Shown here piece after piece: positions 11,547 through 21,335 of a stretch of 64,000 bases of DNA. A program made the translations under genes and the position numbers. The notes below the pieces were generated by a model. The model made no database searches. It saw nothing but the letters and a program-made list of their open reading frames with translations, and was not told the origin of the DNA. Location: positions 124,001 to 188,000 of the forward strand of contig CACJGR010000001.1 in the NCBI GenBank assembly GCA_902592985.1, in the 5' to 3' direction. Positions within the stretch are counted from its first letter, which is position 1. Each line of letters begins with the position of its first letter. Origin of the DNA: an uncultured Pelagibacteraceae bacterium. Its GTDB lineage: Bacteria; Pseudomonadota; Alphaproteobacteria; Pelagibacterales; Pelagibacteraceae.

Positions 11547-13762
11547 TATATTGTTCTTTCAGTTACAGTGGAGTTAAATGCTTCTATTATGTCTTTTTTT
11601 TGATAATCGCTAAAGTCTTTTAGTGTTATTCCGCACTCCTGTCCTGCAGCTACTTGCTTAACTTGGTTTTTTTCCCTGTAGATACTAGCTATTTTTCCTG
11701 TATAAATAATGTTACCATCTCTTATTAGTCTTGCATTAGATGTGCTTAAAACCTCACCATCAGTGACTTTAGATCCAGCAACTTTTCCAGCTTTAGAAAC
11801 TTTGAATATCTCTAGTATTTCTGCTGATCCTAATACTTGCTCACTTATATCTGGCGATAACAATCCAGACATTCTTTTTTTGATAAAGTCCAAAACTTCG
11901 TAAATTATATTATATGAAGAAATTGTAATCTTGTTTTTTTCAGCTAATTGTTTTGCTTCTTTTGTTGGTTTAACGTTAAACGCAACTAAAACAGCATTAG
12001 ATGCTTTGGCTAAAGTAACATCCGTTTCGGTTACCATGCCAATATCAGACAATATAATATTAGGCTTAACTTCCTCATGTTTTATTTGAGAAATTGCTCC
12101 TTTTATAGCTTCTGATGATCCATGAACATCAGATTTTATAATTATATTAAGTTCCTCTGAAATTTTATCTTTAAAAGCTGATTCCTGAGTAGCAAATGTT
12201 AAAGGATTTTTTCCATCTTGGGTTTCTTGGACTCTTGCCTCGGCTAAAGATTTAGCTTCTTTTTCACTATCTAAAACTAAAAAATCATCTCCAGCTTTAG
12301 CTGCTCCATTAATTCCAAGTATTTCAACTGGTGCAGCTGGTAAAGCCTCATTAACATTTTTTCCCAAATCATTTATCAATGCTCTAGCTTTTCCCCACTT
12401 TAAACCACTCACAAAATAATCACCTTTTTTTAATGTTCCTGAGGTAATAATAACTGTTGCAACCGGACCTCTTCCTGCATCTATCTTTGATTCTAAAACT
12501 ACACCCGTTGCTTTTGACTCAAAATTAGTTTTTAAATCTAAAATTTCAGCTTGCAAAACTATAGATTCAACAAGTTTATCTAAATTTTGTTTTGTTTTAG
12601 TAGATATCTCAACCATTAAAGTATCACCAGATAGTTCTTCAGCAATTAGTTCATGTTCTAATAGTTGATTTTTAATTTTTTGTGGATCTGCTTCTGGTAA
12701 ATCACATTTATTGATGGCCACAACTATTGGTACCTTTGCTGCTTTAGCATGTTTTATAGACTCGATTGTTTGTGGTTTCACACCATCATCTGCTGCAACT
12801 ACCAATACGACTACGTCAGTTAATTTTGATCCTCTCGCTCTCATTTCTGTAAACGCAGCATGGCCGGGAGTATCTATAAATGTTAATTTATTTGATTTAT
12901 GTTCAATCTGATAAGCTCCTATGTGTTGAGTAATTCCACCAAATTCACCTGAAACAACATTTGCACTTCTTAAAACATCTAATACTGATGTTTTGCCATG
13001 ATCTACATGCCCCATAACTGTAACAATTGGAGGTCTATTTTTTAAATTTTCAGATCTGGAATCTTTAATTTTTTGTATAATTTCTTCTGCTTTAGTTTCT
13101 TTTATTGGATTGTGTCCAAACTCTTTAACTAAATATTCAGCTGTATCTGATGCAAGGCTCTGGTTAATTGTTACCGTAACACCCATACCAAGCAAATGTT
13201 TAATCAAACTACTAGATTGTTCTGCCATTCTATTTGCTAAGTCTCTAACAGTTATTGACTCAGGAATATTTACATCTCTTTTTACTGGTTTAAAATTTTC
13301 TTGATTTTCTTCTTTTTTAAGGTCTCTATTTTCTTTTTGTTTTGCTCTCTTTAGGGAAGCTAAACTTCTTGATCTTATTTCAATTTCATCACTTAAAGCC
13401 CTAGAAACTGTAAGTTTTAGCTCTCTTTTTTTCGATCCTGTTCTTGGTTTTAGATCTTTAGATAATAATTCACCTTTAACTCTTCTAGTGGCTCTCTGCT
13501 CAGCAAGTTTACGTTTTTCAAAATTATTAGTAATTGGAACTGAATGTTTAGATAATCCCGTTGTTCTAGGTGCTGAAAAAGATTTTTTGTGCGGTTTATT
13601 ACTTTGATCATTAGATCTATTAAATGAACTTTTACCTGTAAATCTACTTGTTTTTTTTTCAATAACTACTGTGTTTTTACTTTGAGTTTTGGCTAACTCA
13701 ATATTTTGTATAGATTTTTTGGCAATTCCAGTAAGTGTTAATTTTGTTTTTTTGTTTGCCAT
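11546..13762 (-). CDS. infB: Translation initiation factor IF-2
   Basis: A GTPase that brings initiator fMet-tRNA to the 30S subunit and promotes subunit joining. G motifs are present: 'GHVDHGKTS' (G1), 'DTPGHAAF' (G3) and 'NKCD' (G4), followed by domains II-IV to residue 738. The first 160 residues are Lys/Arg-rich and low complexity, and the N-terminal domain is shorter than in E. coli (890 aa). It starts 10 bp after nusA; the ylxR gene often found between them is missing. Confidence 0.97.
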   Translation of the reverse strand: MANKKTKLTLTGIAKKSIQNIELAKTQSKNTVVIEKKTSRFTGKSSFNRSNDQSNKPHKKSFSAPRTTGLSKHSVPITNNFEKRKLAEQRATRRVKGELLSKDLKPRTGSKKRELKLTVSRALSDEIEIRSRSLASLKRAKQKENRDLKKEENQENFKPVKRDVNIPESITVRDLANRMAEQSSSLIKHLLGMGVTVTINQSLASDTAEYLVKEFGHNPIKETKAEEIIQKIKDSRSENLKNRPPIVTVMGHVDHGKTSVLDVLRSANVVSGEFGGITQHIGAYQIEHKSNKLTFIDTPGHAAFTEMRARGSKLTDVVVLVVAADDGVKPQTIESIKHAKAAKVPIVVAINKCDLPEADPQKIKNQLLEHELIAEELSGDTLMVEISTKTKQNLDKLVESIVLQAEILDLKTNFESKATGVVLESKIDAGRGPVATVIITSGTLKKGDYFVSGLKWGKARALINDLGKNVNEALPAAPVEILGINGAAKAGDDFLVLDSEKEAKSLAEARVQETQDGKNPLTFATQESAFKDKISEELNIIIKSDVHGSSEAIKGAISQIKHEEVKPNIILSDIGMVTETDVTLAKASNAVLVAFNVKPTKEAKQLAEKNKITISSYNIIYEVLDFIKKRMSGLLSPDISEQVLGSAEILEIFKVSKAGKVAGSKVTDGEVLSTSNARLIRDGNIIYTGKIASIYREKNQVKQVAAGQECGITLKDFSDYQKKDIIEAFNSTVTERTI

Positions 13763-13772
13763 ATTGCATCAC

Positions 13773-15326
13773 TCAATCTTTATAAATTTTATTTCTTGCT
13801 GACATAATTAATTCATCTGCTTCATTTTTTGATAAAGCAAATTCCTCTAAATATCCTTTAATTTTAATTCTCTCACCCTTAACTATATCATAACCTCCAG
13901 TTAATTCATCAGATGCAAGATCTGCAAAGTCTGATAATTTTAAAATTTTTTGTTCACCTAGTGTAACTAACATGCCTGGCGTTAATCCTTCATGATTTAT
14001 TAGTGTATTTTCTAACCCTAAATCTTTAATCCTGTTTGAAATTTCTTCCTGATCTTTTTGATGAAATTCTTTTGCTCTTTCAATTAATGCTTTAGCAGTT
14101 TCTTCTTCAATTCCTTCAATTTTTGTTAAGGCTTCCGGTAAGCTATCTTTAATATCATCTATTGATGAAAAACCTTCAGCAACAAGCAACTGGCCTAATG
14201 TTTCATCTAATTCTAAATTTTTTACAAAATTCTCAGTTTTTTCTTTAAATTCTACCTGTCTTCTTTCGGAGTCTTCTTGGTCAGTCATTATATTAATTTC
14301 ATAATTCATTAATTTAGTTGCTAGCCTAACATTTTGGCCTCTTCTGCCGATTGCCTTACTTAAATTTTCTTCAGTTAAAATTACATCCAATTTTTTTGAA
14401 ATAGTATCAACATTCACTCTTTGTACTTCTGCAGGAGATAATGCATTTGAAACTATAATAGCAGGGTCTTCTGACCAATTAACAATATCAATTTTTTCTC
14501 CTTGTAATTCATTGACCACCGCTTGAACTCTTGATCCTCGCATACCTACGCATGCACCAACAGGATCTAAAGATGTATCTATTGCTTTAACACAAATTTT
14601 TGCTCTACTTCCAGGATCTCTTGCTGACGATTTAATTTCAATTAGTCCATCATAAATTTCAGGAACTTCTTGAATAAATAATTTTTCCATAAATTTACTA
14701 TGAGCTCTAGATAAAAATATTTGTTGACCTCTAGTTTCTCTCCGAACATCATAACAATAAGCTTTTATACGATCCCCAGCTTTTATATTTTCTCTTGGAA
14801 TCATTTCATTTTTTTGAATTATAGCTTCTGCCTTTCCAAGATCAACGATCACATTTCCGAATTCTAAACGTTTTACAATGCCGCTTAGAATTGAGTCTTT
14901 TTTATCTATAAAGTCATTATATTGTCTTTCTCTCTCAGCTTCTCTAACATTATAACTAATTACTTGTTTTGCTGTCTGTGCAGCAATTCTTCCAAAATCA
15001 AAAGAGGGTAATGATTGTAAAATTTCATCCCCAATTTTTTTAGTTTTATTTTCAGCATCCAAAATAATTGCATTTTTAAGAGTTATTTCTGTATTAATAT
15101 TTTCTGTTTTTTCAACAATAATTAGTTTTCTATAAACTCCAATATCTCCGTTATCTCTATCAATTAAAACTTTAATTTCATTGTCTTGACCAAATTTTGA
15201 TTTTGCAGCTTTTGCGATACCTGTTTCCATAGAACCTATAATTAATTCTTTATCTATAGATTTTTCTAAAGCTACAGCTTCGGCTATTCTTAATAGTTCT
15301 AATTTATCTGCTCTTTTATTTAACAT
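13773..15326 (-). CDS. nusA: Transcription termination/antitermination factor NusA
   Basis: Binds RNA polymerase and modulates pausing, termination and antitermination. The order is N-terminal polymerase-binding domain, S1 ('DSILSGIVKRLEFGNVIVDLG'), KH1-KH2 ('GACVGMRGSRVQAVVNELQG', 'AIGRRGQNVRLATKLM'), then acidic repeats. The reading frame extends to 15365, but the start is placed at the ATG at 15326 ('MLNKRADKLELLRIAEAV') because the longer form runs through a terminator hairpin and fits no NusA N-terminus. A leader hairpin ends 16 bp before this ATG. rimP, the usual upstream neighbour, is not there; metK is. Confidence 0.96.
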   Translation of the reverse strand: MLNKRADKLELLRIAEAVALEKSIDKELIIGSMETGIAKAAKSKFGQDNEIKVLIDRDNGDIGVYRKLIIVEKTENINTEITLKNAIILDAENKTKKIGDEILQSLPSFDFGRIAAQTAKQVISYNVREAERERQYNDFIDKKDSILSGIVKRLEFGNVIVDLGKAEAIIQKNEMIPRENIKAGDRIKAYCYDVRRETRGQQIFLSRAHSKFMEKLFIQEVPEIYDGLIEIKSSARDPGSRAKICVKAIDTSLDPVGACVGMRGSRVQAVVNELQGEKIDIVNWSEDPAIIVSNALSPAEVQRVNVDTISKKLDVILTEENLSKAIGRRGQNVRLATKLMNYEINIMTDQEDSERRQVEFKEKTENFVKNLELDETLGQLLVAEGFSSIDDIKDSLPEALTKIEGIEEETAKALIERAKEFHQKDQEEISNRIKDLGLENTLINHEGLTPGMLVTLGEQKILKLSDFADLASDELTGGYDIVKGERIKIKGYLEEFALSKNEADELIMSARNKIYKD

Positions 15327-15341
15327 AATTTCGTTGCTTCC

Positions 15342-15368
15342 AAAAAAAAATGGGCCGAGGCCCATTTT
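15342..15368 (-). terminator. Intrinsic terminator / possible nusA leader attenuator
   Basis: On the - strand, AAAATGGGCC-TC-GGCCCATTTT is followed directly by more T, giving a nine-T tract: a 9-10 bp stem with a tight loop. It lies after the metK stop (15423) and only 16 bp before the nusA ATG. It may terminate metK mRNA, or attenuate transcription entering nusA. No promoter fits between the T tract and the ATG. Confidence 0.75.
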
Positions 15369-15422
15369 GAAATTTCAACAATGTACGGTGAATATATTTA
15401 TTTTTTTTTAATTTTCAACTTA

Positions 15423-16586
15423 TTACTTGATAAAAATACCTTTTTTGTCAGTATTTTCCCAAGAAAAAGATCCATCTGATTCAGAATCTCTTCCAAAATG
15501 CCCGTAGGCTGATGTTTTTTGATATATTGGCTTATTTAAACCAAGCATTTCTCTTATGCCTCTTGGGCTTAAATCAAAATTCTCATTAATTAATTTTTCC
15601 ACATATTTATTTTTCTCTTCATCATTATCAAAAAGATCAACATAAATAGAAAGAGGTTTGGACACACCTATCGCATAGGCTAACTGGATTAAGCATTTAT
15701 CTGCAATCTTAGAAGCCACAACATTTTTAGCAAGATATCTTGCAGCATAAGCTGCCGATCTGTCTACTTTTGTTGGATCCTTTCCAGAAAAAGCTCCACC
15801 GCCGTGAGGTGCGGCACCTCCATAAGTATCAACAATAATTTTTCTTCCTGTTAACCCGCTATCACCGTCAGGGCCTCCTATTACAAAATTACCAGTTGGA
15901 TTAACATAAATCTCTGTATCATCTAATCCATTTATTAAATTTTTTGGAATTGATTTTTCAATATATGGTTTCACTAATTCTCTTACTTGTGATTGATTTA
16001 TATCAGCTGAATGTTGTGTTGAAATAACAATTGATTTAACTGATGACGGTTTTCCATCTTTATATTCAATCGTAATTTGACTTTTAGAATCTGGTTCAAT
16101 ATTTTTTAATTTTCCTGACTTTCTATCTTCTGCCATAAGTCTTAAAATTTTATGTGAATAATGAATTGGTGCTGGCATTAAAACATTCGTTTCATTGCAA
16201 GCATAACCAAACATTATACCTTGATCTCCTGCTCCTTCATCTTTATTTCCAGATGAATCTACTCCCATAGCAATATCTGAGGATTGCGAATGAAGATGGC
16301 TTTCTATTTTAGTTGCTTCTTTCCAAGTAAAACCTTCTTGATCATAACCAATATCTTTAATGCATTCTCTAACTCTTGAAATTAAATCATCTTTATGAAT
16401 ATTTGGACCTCGTGTCTCACCTGCCAATACAACTTTGTTTGTAGTTGTTAATGTTTCACATGCTACTCTTGATTGTGGTTCTGAACTTAAATAAGTATCA
16501 ACAACCATATCTGAAATTCTATCACAAACTTTATCTGGATGTCCTTCTGAAACTGATTCACTTGTAAAAAAATAATCTTTCTTCAT
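15423..16586 (-). CDS. metK: S-adenosylmethionine synthetase
   Basis: Makes S-adenosylmethionine from methionine and ATP. Family motifs are intact: '[14 protein letters not shown]' at the N-terminus, '[12 protein letters not shown]' and the phosphate loop '[16 protein letters not shown]'. At 387 aa it is normal length. Its ATG overlaps the lnt stop (ATGA), so it depends on lnt-side transcription. There is no room for a SAM riboswitch directly in front of it. A hairpin terminator follows. Confidence 0.97.
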   Translation of the reverse strand: MKKDYFFTSESVSEGHPDKVCDRISDMVVDTYLSSEPQSRVACETLTTTNKVVLAGETRGPNIHKDDLISRVRECIKDIGYDQEGFTWKEATKIESHLHSQSSDIAMGVDSSGNKDEGAGDQGIMFGYACNETNVLMPAPIHYSHKILRLMAEDRKSGKLKNIEPDSKSQITIEYKDGKPSSVKSIVISTQHSADINQSQVRELVKPYIEKSIPKNLINGLDDTEIYVNPTGNFVIGGPDGDSGLTGRKIIVDTYGGAAPHGGGAFSGKDPTKVDRSAAYAARYLAKNVVASKIADKCLIQLAYAIGVSKPLSIYVDLFDNDEEKNKYVEKLINENFDLSPRGIREMLGLNKPIYQKTSAYGHFGRDSESDGSFSWENTDKKGIFIK

Positions 16587-18055
16587 TTATTCTCCCATCT
16601 TTTAATTAAAAAAATTGTAAAAACATAAAATAATATTATATAAAAAAATATCTTGTTACCAAATTTTGAAAAAAGAGTCTCATTAAATTTTTTATAATTA
16701 TTTATTTCAATTACTCCCTTTTTGGTTGACTCTAGCTTAGAAATTATAATTCCATTACTGTCAATATATGCCGAAATACCATTATTTGTTGATCTAATTA
16801 TATTTTTACCTTCTTCTATGGCTCTAAAAATAGTGTGTGAAAAATGTTGATGTGGACCTATAGATTCTCCAAACCAACCATCCTCAGAAATATTAATAAT
16901 AAAATTGGTTTCATCTGGCAATAAACTAATGTTACCAGAATAAATTATTTCATAACAAATCAAGGGTATAAAGCTCAGATTATTAAAACCAAAAGATATA
17001 GATTTTCTTTCTTCTCCAACACTAAATGACTGATAGCCATAACCAATTTTTTTTAATCCAAATTTTTTAAAAAAATTTTCAAAAGGTAAAAATTCACCAA
17101 AGGGAACTAGCTTAATTTTATTATACTCACTTATTAAATTTAGTTTATTGTCTAAAACAACCATCGAATTATATATTTTAGAAGAATTTTCTGTTCTTTT
17201 TTCAGTATTTATTCCCATTATAATTTTATGTTTTTCTGAAAATTCTTTTAAAAATATTTCTTTAAAAGTTTTTAATTTATTAAGATTAACACCTGCTAAT
17301 GCCCCTTCAGGAAAAACAAATATAGTATTATGCAAAATGTTAGGATTGCTTAATTCAATTAATTCTTCAATTATAATAGCTTCATTATTAGGTTGAAAAA
17401 ATCTATTAATAGATATTTTTGGAGAGATTATCTTTATTTTAAAATCTTTAAGTTCTGTATATAATTTTTCATCGTTTTTAATTTTTGTATAGCCATAAAA
17501 ACTATTACAAATTAATATAAATAGTAAAAGTAAAACTACAAATACTTTGAATTTTATTTCTTTTTTAAAAAAAATTAAAAAAGGTAATAAAAAAATGGTT
17601 ATAGATATTAAATTTAAAGAATAAGTTCCAATTATTGAAAGTATTTGTATATAATTTAAATAATTCGTCCAGCTATAAACAATTATATTCCAAGGAAAAC
17701 CTCCCAAAATAAAACCTCTAATAAACTCAATTACAGAAAAAATGGTTGCAAAGATTAAAACTGTTGAAAAATTTTTTTCTAAATTGAAAAGTGAACAAAT
17801 TAAAGTACCAAAACCATAAAAAATTCCTAAAAATAAAGGAATAAGAATTAATGCAAAAGGAATCAAGGGTTTAAAAATTTCCTCAAACGTAAGAGCGTTG
17901 GTTATCCAATAAAGATTTGAAACAAAATAACCAAAACCAAATAGCCAACCTATTTTAAACAAAATCCATTTTGATTTCTTAAAATTATAAATAAGAAAAA
18001 ATAATAAAAATGGAAATGTAATAAAATTTATTATTAAAAAATTATAAGGCGGCAA
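16583..18055 (-). CDS. lnt: Apolipoprotein N-acyltransferase (5' end frameshifted)
   Basis: Adds the third acyl chain to the N-terminal cysteine of lipoproteins at the outer face of the inner membrane. N-terminal hydrophobic helices are followed by a nitrilase-like domain with the Glu-Lys-Cys triad: 'FPEGALAG', '[14 protein letters not shown]', '[12 protein letters not shown]'; a last helix sits at the C-terminus. The first start codon in this frame is a TTG at 18055, but conserved Lnt N-terminal sequence ('LGLFTSFS', then 'LPPYNF') extends upstream of it. A one-base change in the 10-bp homopolymer at 18078-18087 would join the frame to a TTG at 18131 that overlaps the ybeY stop. The gene probably really starts at 18131. 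Confidence 0.9.
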   Translation of the reverse strand: MPPYNFLIINFITFPFLLFFLIYNFKKSKWILFKIGWLFGFGYFVSNLYWITNALTFEEIFKPLIPFALILIPLFLGIFYGFGTLICSLFNLEKNFSTVLIFATIFSVIEFIRGFILGGFPWNIIVYSWTNYLNYIQILSIIGTYSLNLISITIFLLPFLIFFKKEIKFKVFVVLLLLFILICNSFYGYTKIKNDEKLYTELKDFKIKIISPKISINRFFQPNNEAIIIEELIELSNPNILHNTIFVFPEGALAGVNLNKLKTFKEIFLKEFSEKHKIIMGINTEKRTENSSKIYNSMVVLDNKLNLISEYNKIKLVPFGEFLPFENFFKKFGLKKIGYGYQSFSVGEERKSISFGFNNLSFIPLICYEIIYSGNISLLPDETNFIINISEDGWFGESIGPHQHFSHTIFRAIEEGKNIIRSTNNGISAYIDSNGIIISKLESTKKGVIEINNYKKFNETLFSKFGNKIFFYIILFYVFTIFLIKRWENK

Positions 18056-18077
18056 ACTAAATGATGTAAATAAACCT

Positions 18078-18087
18078 AAAAAAAAAA
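18078..18087 (-). other. Ten-base homopolymer at the lnt frameshift point
   Basis: Ten A on the + strand (ten T in the lnt sense). With nine T, the frame from a TTG at 18131 ('MKSILAHKLFIYIIPFF') runs straight into the lnt frame and yields a typical Lnt N-terminal membrane helix. With ten, it stops after 24 codons. It could be a sequencing or assembly error, a real mutation, or a slippage site. Confidence 0.75.
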
Positions 18088-18127
18088 GGTATTATATATA
18101 TAAAAAGTTTATGAGCTAATATTGATT

Positions 18128-18574
18128 TCAATTTTTTTTGTAAAAATAGTTTAATATTAAATTTTCTTTTTTATTCATTTTTTTGAAATTTTTTAATCTT
18201 TTATGATCATATCCGAGTATATGCAAATATCCGTGTATCCACATTTTATCAAATTCTATAAAAAAATTTGATTTGATTGATCTCTTATTAACAATTTCAT
18301 AGCTTATAGCTATATCACCCAAATATGGATTTTTTGTAAATTTATAATTAAATGGAAATGAAAGAACGTCTGTTGTTTTATTTTTTTTTCTAAATTGATT
18401 ATTTAAACTTTTCATTTTTTTATTATTCGTAAGAAGAAGAGTAAATTCGTGTATCTTATTTTTAAAAGGATTTAATTTAGAAAGTAAATTCAGTCTTTTT
18501 TTAATATAAATATTCGGACTTTTTATTTTTGTTTTCCAGATAGGATTATCTAAAACTACATTGGCTTTAATCAT
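18128..18574 (-). CDS. ybeY: Endoribonuclease YbeY (rRNA maturation factor)
   Basis: A zinc-dependent RNase in 16S rRNA 3'-end maturation and ribosome quality control. The metal site is 'HGYLHILGYDH', with upstream 'KTTDVLSFPF' typical of the family. At 148 aa it is normal length. Its start overlaps the end of phoH by 8 bp. In many alphaproteobacteria a CorC-like gene comes next; here lnt follows directly, probably with a 4-bp overlap at TTGA. Confidence 0.94.
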   Translation of the reverse strand: MIKANVVLDNPIWKTKIKSPNIYIKKRLNLLSKLNPFKNKIHEFTLLLTNNKKMKSLNNQFRKKNKTTDVLSFPFNYKFTKNPYLGDIAISYEIVNKRSIKSNFFIEFDKMWIHGYLHILGYDHKRLKNFKKMNKKENLILNYFYKKN

Positions 18575-19574
18575 TACTTTGATCTGAATAAGCCTTAACT
18601 ATCTTCGATACTAAAGGATGTCTGACTACATCGGTATGATCAAAATCAACAACTGAAATTTCTTTCATATGACCTAATAATCCTTTCGATCGATTAAGTC
18701 CTGATAAAGATTTATTTGGTAAATCAATTTGTGATGGATCTCCATTAACAACAATTTTTGAATTTTCTCCAATTCTAGTTAAAAACATTTTTATTTGAGT
18801 ATCTGTTGCATTTTGAGCTTCATCTAAAATAGCAAAAGAATTTTTTAATGTTCTTCCTCTCATAAAAGCAAGAGGTGCTATTTCAATATCTCCTATTTCA
18901 ATTCTTTTTTGTATTTTTTCAAAATCTAAAAGGTCATAAAGAGAATCGTATAATGGTCTAAGATATGGATCAACTTTCTCACGCATATCACCGGGTAAAA
19001 ACCCTAATCTCTCTCCTGCTTCAACAGCCGGTCTTGATAAGATTATTCTTTCAATTTTTTTATCAAGCAACATGGTTAAAGCAACAGCAACAGCTAAAAA
19101 CGTTTTTCCAGTACCAGCTGGGCCCGTGGATATTATTATTTCACTTTCTTTAAGTGCTCTTACATATTTTTTCTGTTTCTCTGATCTTGGAATTACAGAT
19201 TTTTTTGGGGTCTTAATAATATACTCAATATTTTTTCCAAAATTATTTATTTTTTCATCAATCATAAACTTGTTTACTGATGAAATTATATCTTTTTTTT
19301 CAATTGTTCCATTAATAATAAATTGTTCTGCTAAAAATTTTATTGCATTTTTAACCAATTCATTTTTTTTTGGATTGCTTTTTATTAAAATTGAATTTCC
19401 TCTTGAAGATATGCTTGTTTTAGTAATTTTTTCAAGTTCTCTTAAATTGTCATTAAATTCACCAACAACACCTAATAAAAGATCATTATTTTGAAAAATA
19501 ACACTCAAAGTGCCATTGCCTGAGTAAACAAATTTTAAATTAGAAACTATTTTTTTTTGAGGAATTTTACTCAA
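18567..19574 (-). CDS. phoH: PhoH family ATPase
   Basis: A P-loop ATPase of the PhoH/YbeZ type, thought to work with YbeY in RNA metabolism. Walker A is 'GPAGTGKTFLAVAVALTM' and Walker B 'FAILDEAQNATDTQIKMFLT', with sensor-like 'SKIVVNGDPSQIDLP'. At 335 aa it is typical of the short PhoH form. The order miaB-phoH-ybeY-lnt is standard for alphaproteobacteria. Confidence 0.94.
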   Translation of the reverse strand: MSKIPQKKIVSNLKFVYSGNGTLSVIFQNNDLLLGVVGEFNDNLRELEKITKTSISSRGNSILIKSNPKKNELVKNAIKFLAEQFIINGTIEKKDIISSVNKFMIDEKINNFGKNIEYIIKTPKKSVIPRSEKQKKYVRALKESEIIISTGPAGTGKTFLAVAVALTMLLDKKIERIILSRPAVEAGERLGFLPGDMREKVDPYLRPLYDSLYDLLDFEKIQKRIEIGDIEIAPLAFMRGRTLKNSFAILDEAQNATDTQIKMFLTRIGENSKIVVNGDPSQIDLPNKSLSGLNRSKGLLGHMKEISVVDFDHTDVVRHPLVSKIVKAYSDQSND

Positions 19575-19575
19575 A

Positions 19576-20913
19576 TTATGCAGCTTTCATATCTTTACTG
19601 TTTTCAATTTTTCCAAACAAACTGTTTTGATTTGTACTTTCTATTTTAACTTTAACAGTTTTTCCAATATTATTTTCATCTCCTACAAATATTACAGAAT
19701 TGTTAAATTTATTTCTGCCAAACAATTTTAACTGATCTTCAATTCTATTTTCCACTAAAACCTCTACTGATTTTCCTTGAAAAGATCTATTTTTATTTAT
19801 TTGATGACTAAATAAATATTTTTGAATTTCATTTAATCTTTCTTTAGATGTTTTATTATCTATTAATTTTAATGTTGCTGCTTTAGTTCCCGGGCGAGGA
19901 CTAAATATAAATGAATAAGAGTTTATAAATTTAATTTTTTTGACTAAGTTTAATGTATCATCAAAATCATTATTTGTTTCACCTGGATAAGAAATAATAA
20001 AATCACTTGAAAATTCAATTTTGGAATTTATTTTTTTAAGCCTTTCATAAATATTTATATATTCTTCTACTGTATGTTTCCTATTCATCAGTTTTAATAT
20101 TTTATTTGAACCACTTTGGATAGGTAAGTGAACAAAAGGCATTAATTTTTTATTATTTGCATAACAATCAATTAAATCATCTGTCATATCTCTTGGATGT
20201 GACGTAGTATATCTTATTCTTTTTAGCTCTGAAAATTTTTCAAGTTCATTAATTAAATTAGAAATTCTATATTTTTTTGAATTTTCAATATATGAATAAG
20301 CATTAACATTTTGACCTAGTAAGGTAATTTCCTTGGCACCATTTTTAATTAAAGTCTCTGCCTCATGTAATATTTTTTTTAATGGTCTAGAATATTCTGG
20401 TCCTCTAGTAAAAGGCACTACACAAAAATGACAAAACTTATCACATCCTTCTTGAATTGTTAAAAAAGTAGAAACTTTATTACTTTTATTTTCTATTTTA
20501 TCAAAATATTCAAATTTAGAAATTGTATCAAATTCGGTCTCTTCTTTTTGTGTATCTGGTACAAATTTTTTTAACACTTCATTAATTTTGTGATAAGATT
20601 GAGGGCCAATTACAATATCAATATAAGATTCTCTTTTTAACATTTCCTGATTTTCTGCTTGTGCTACACAGCCTGCAATAACCATAATCGGTTTATTTTT
20701 TTGTTTATATATTTTTTTCACTCTACCAATTTCATGATAAACCTTTTCTTTTGCCTTATCTCTTATATGGCAAGTGTTTAAAACAAAACAATCTGCATTT
20801 TTATAATCATCAGTTTTTTGAAAACCTATTTTTTTTACTGAGTCATAAATACGATTAGAATCATACTCATTCATTTGACAGCCAAATGTCTTAATAAAAA
20901 TTTTTTTTGCCAT
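19576..20913 (-). CDS. miaB: tRNA-2-methylthio-N6-dimethylallyladenosine synthase
   Basis: A radical-SAM methylthiotransferase acting on i6A37 of tRNAs that read UNN codons. The N-terminal UPF0004 domain starts 'FGCQMNEYDSNRIYD' with further cysteines in 'NTCHIRDKA' and 'AGCVAQAE'. The radical-SAM cluster is 'EGCDKFCHFCVVPFTRGPE', and a C-terminal TRAM domain follows. At 445 aa it is full length. It sits 3 bp after fur. Confidence 0.97.
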   Translation of the reverse strand: MAKKIFIKTFGCQMNEYDSNRIYDSVKKIGFQKTDDYKNADCFVLNTCHIRDKAKEKVYHEIGRVKKIYKQKNKPIMVIAGCVAQAENQEMLKRESYIDIVIGPQSYHKINEVLKKFVPDTQKEETEFDTISKFEYFDKIENKSNKVSTFLTIQEGCDKFCHFCVVPFTRGPEYSRPLKKILHEAETLIKNGAKEITLLGQNVNAYSYIENSKKYRISNLINELEKFSELKRIRYTTSHPRDMTDDLIDCYANNKKLMPFVHLPIQSGSNKILKLMNRKHTVEEYINIYERLKKINSKIEFSSDFIISYPGETNNDFDDTLNLVKKIKFINSYSFIFSPRPGTKAATLKLIDNKTSKERLNEIQKYLFSHQINKNRSFQGKSVEVLVENRIEDQLKLFGRNKFNNSVIFVGDENNIGKTVKVKIESTNQNSLFGKIENSKDMKAA

Positions 20914-20916
20914 TAA

Positions 20917-21327
20917 TTAAGATTTTTTCTTAACTCCATATAGTTCAAGTTTATGATCTACTAAATCATATCCATATTTTTCAGCTACTTTTTTTTGAAG
21001 TTTTTCTATTTCTTGATCAACAAATTCAATAATTTCTCCTGATTTTATATCTATTAAATGATCATGATGACTTTCACTTAATTCTTCATAACGTGCTTTG
21101 CCACCTTTAAATTCATGCTTAGTGAGTATCCCATATTCTTCAAATAATTTTACAGTTCTATAAACTGTTGCAATACTAATTTTGGAATCAATTTTTGACA
21201 CTCTATTATAAAGCTCATCAACATCAGGGTGATCATTTGACTCTGACATTACTTTTGCAATAATTTTTCTTTGATCTGTAAGCTTAACTCCTTTTGCTAT
21301 ACATTTTTGTTCAATAGTTTCTGACAT
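20917..21327 (-). CDS. fur: Fur family metal-dependent regulator
   Basis: A 136-aa Fur protein with N-terminal winged helix ('GVKLTDQRKIIAKVM', 'SIATVYRTVKLFEEYGIL') and C-terminal metal domain containing 'ESHHDHLIDIKSGEIIEF'. The structural CxxC zinc site is absent, as in many alphaproteobacterial Fur/Mur proteins that respond to manganese or iron. It is distinct from the Irr-type protein at 5737-6153. The tsaB-fur-miaB context is the common one for the true Fur/Mur orthologue in alphaproteobacteria. Metal specificity cannot be told. Confidence 0.9.
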   Translation of the reverse strand: MSETIEQKCIAKGVKLTDQRKIIAKVMSESNDHPDVDELYNRVSKIDSKISIATVYRTVKLFEEYGILTKHEFKGGKARYEELSESHHDHLIDIKSGEIIEFVDQEIEKLQKKVAEKYGYDLVDHKLELYGVKKKS

Positions 21328-21335
21328 AATTTATT

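Noticed and set aside
15327-15365. Longer nusA start giving an extra 13 residues
   Set aside because: The extension is the translated terminator hairpin ('MGLGPFFFGSNEI') and matches no NusA N-terminus; ATG 15326 fits.
15423-16640. SAM riboswitch controlling metK
   Set aside because: metK overlaps lnt by four bases, so there is no leader to hold one.
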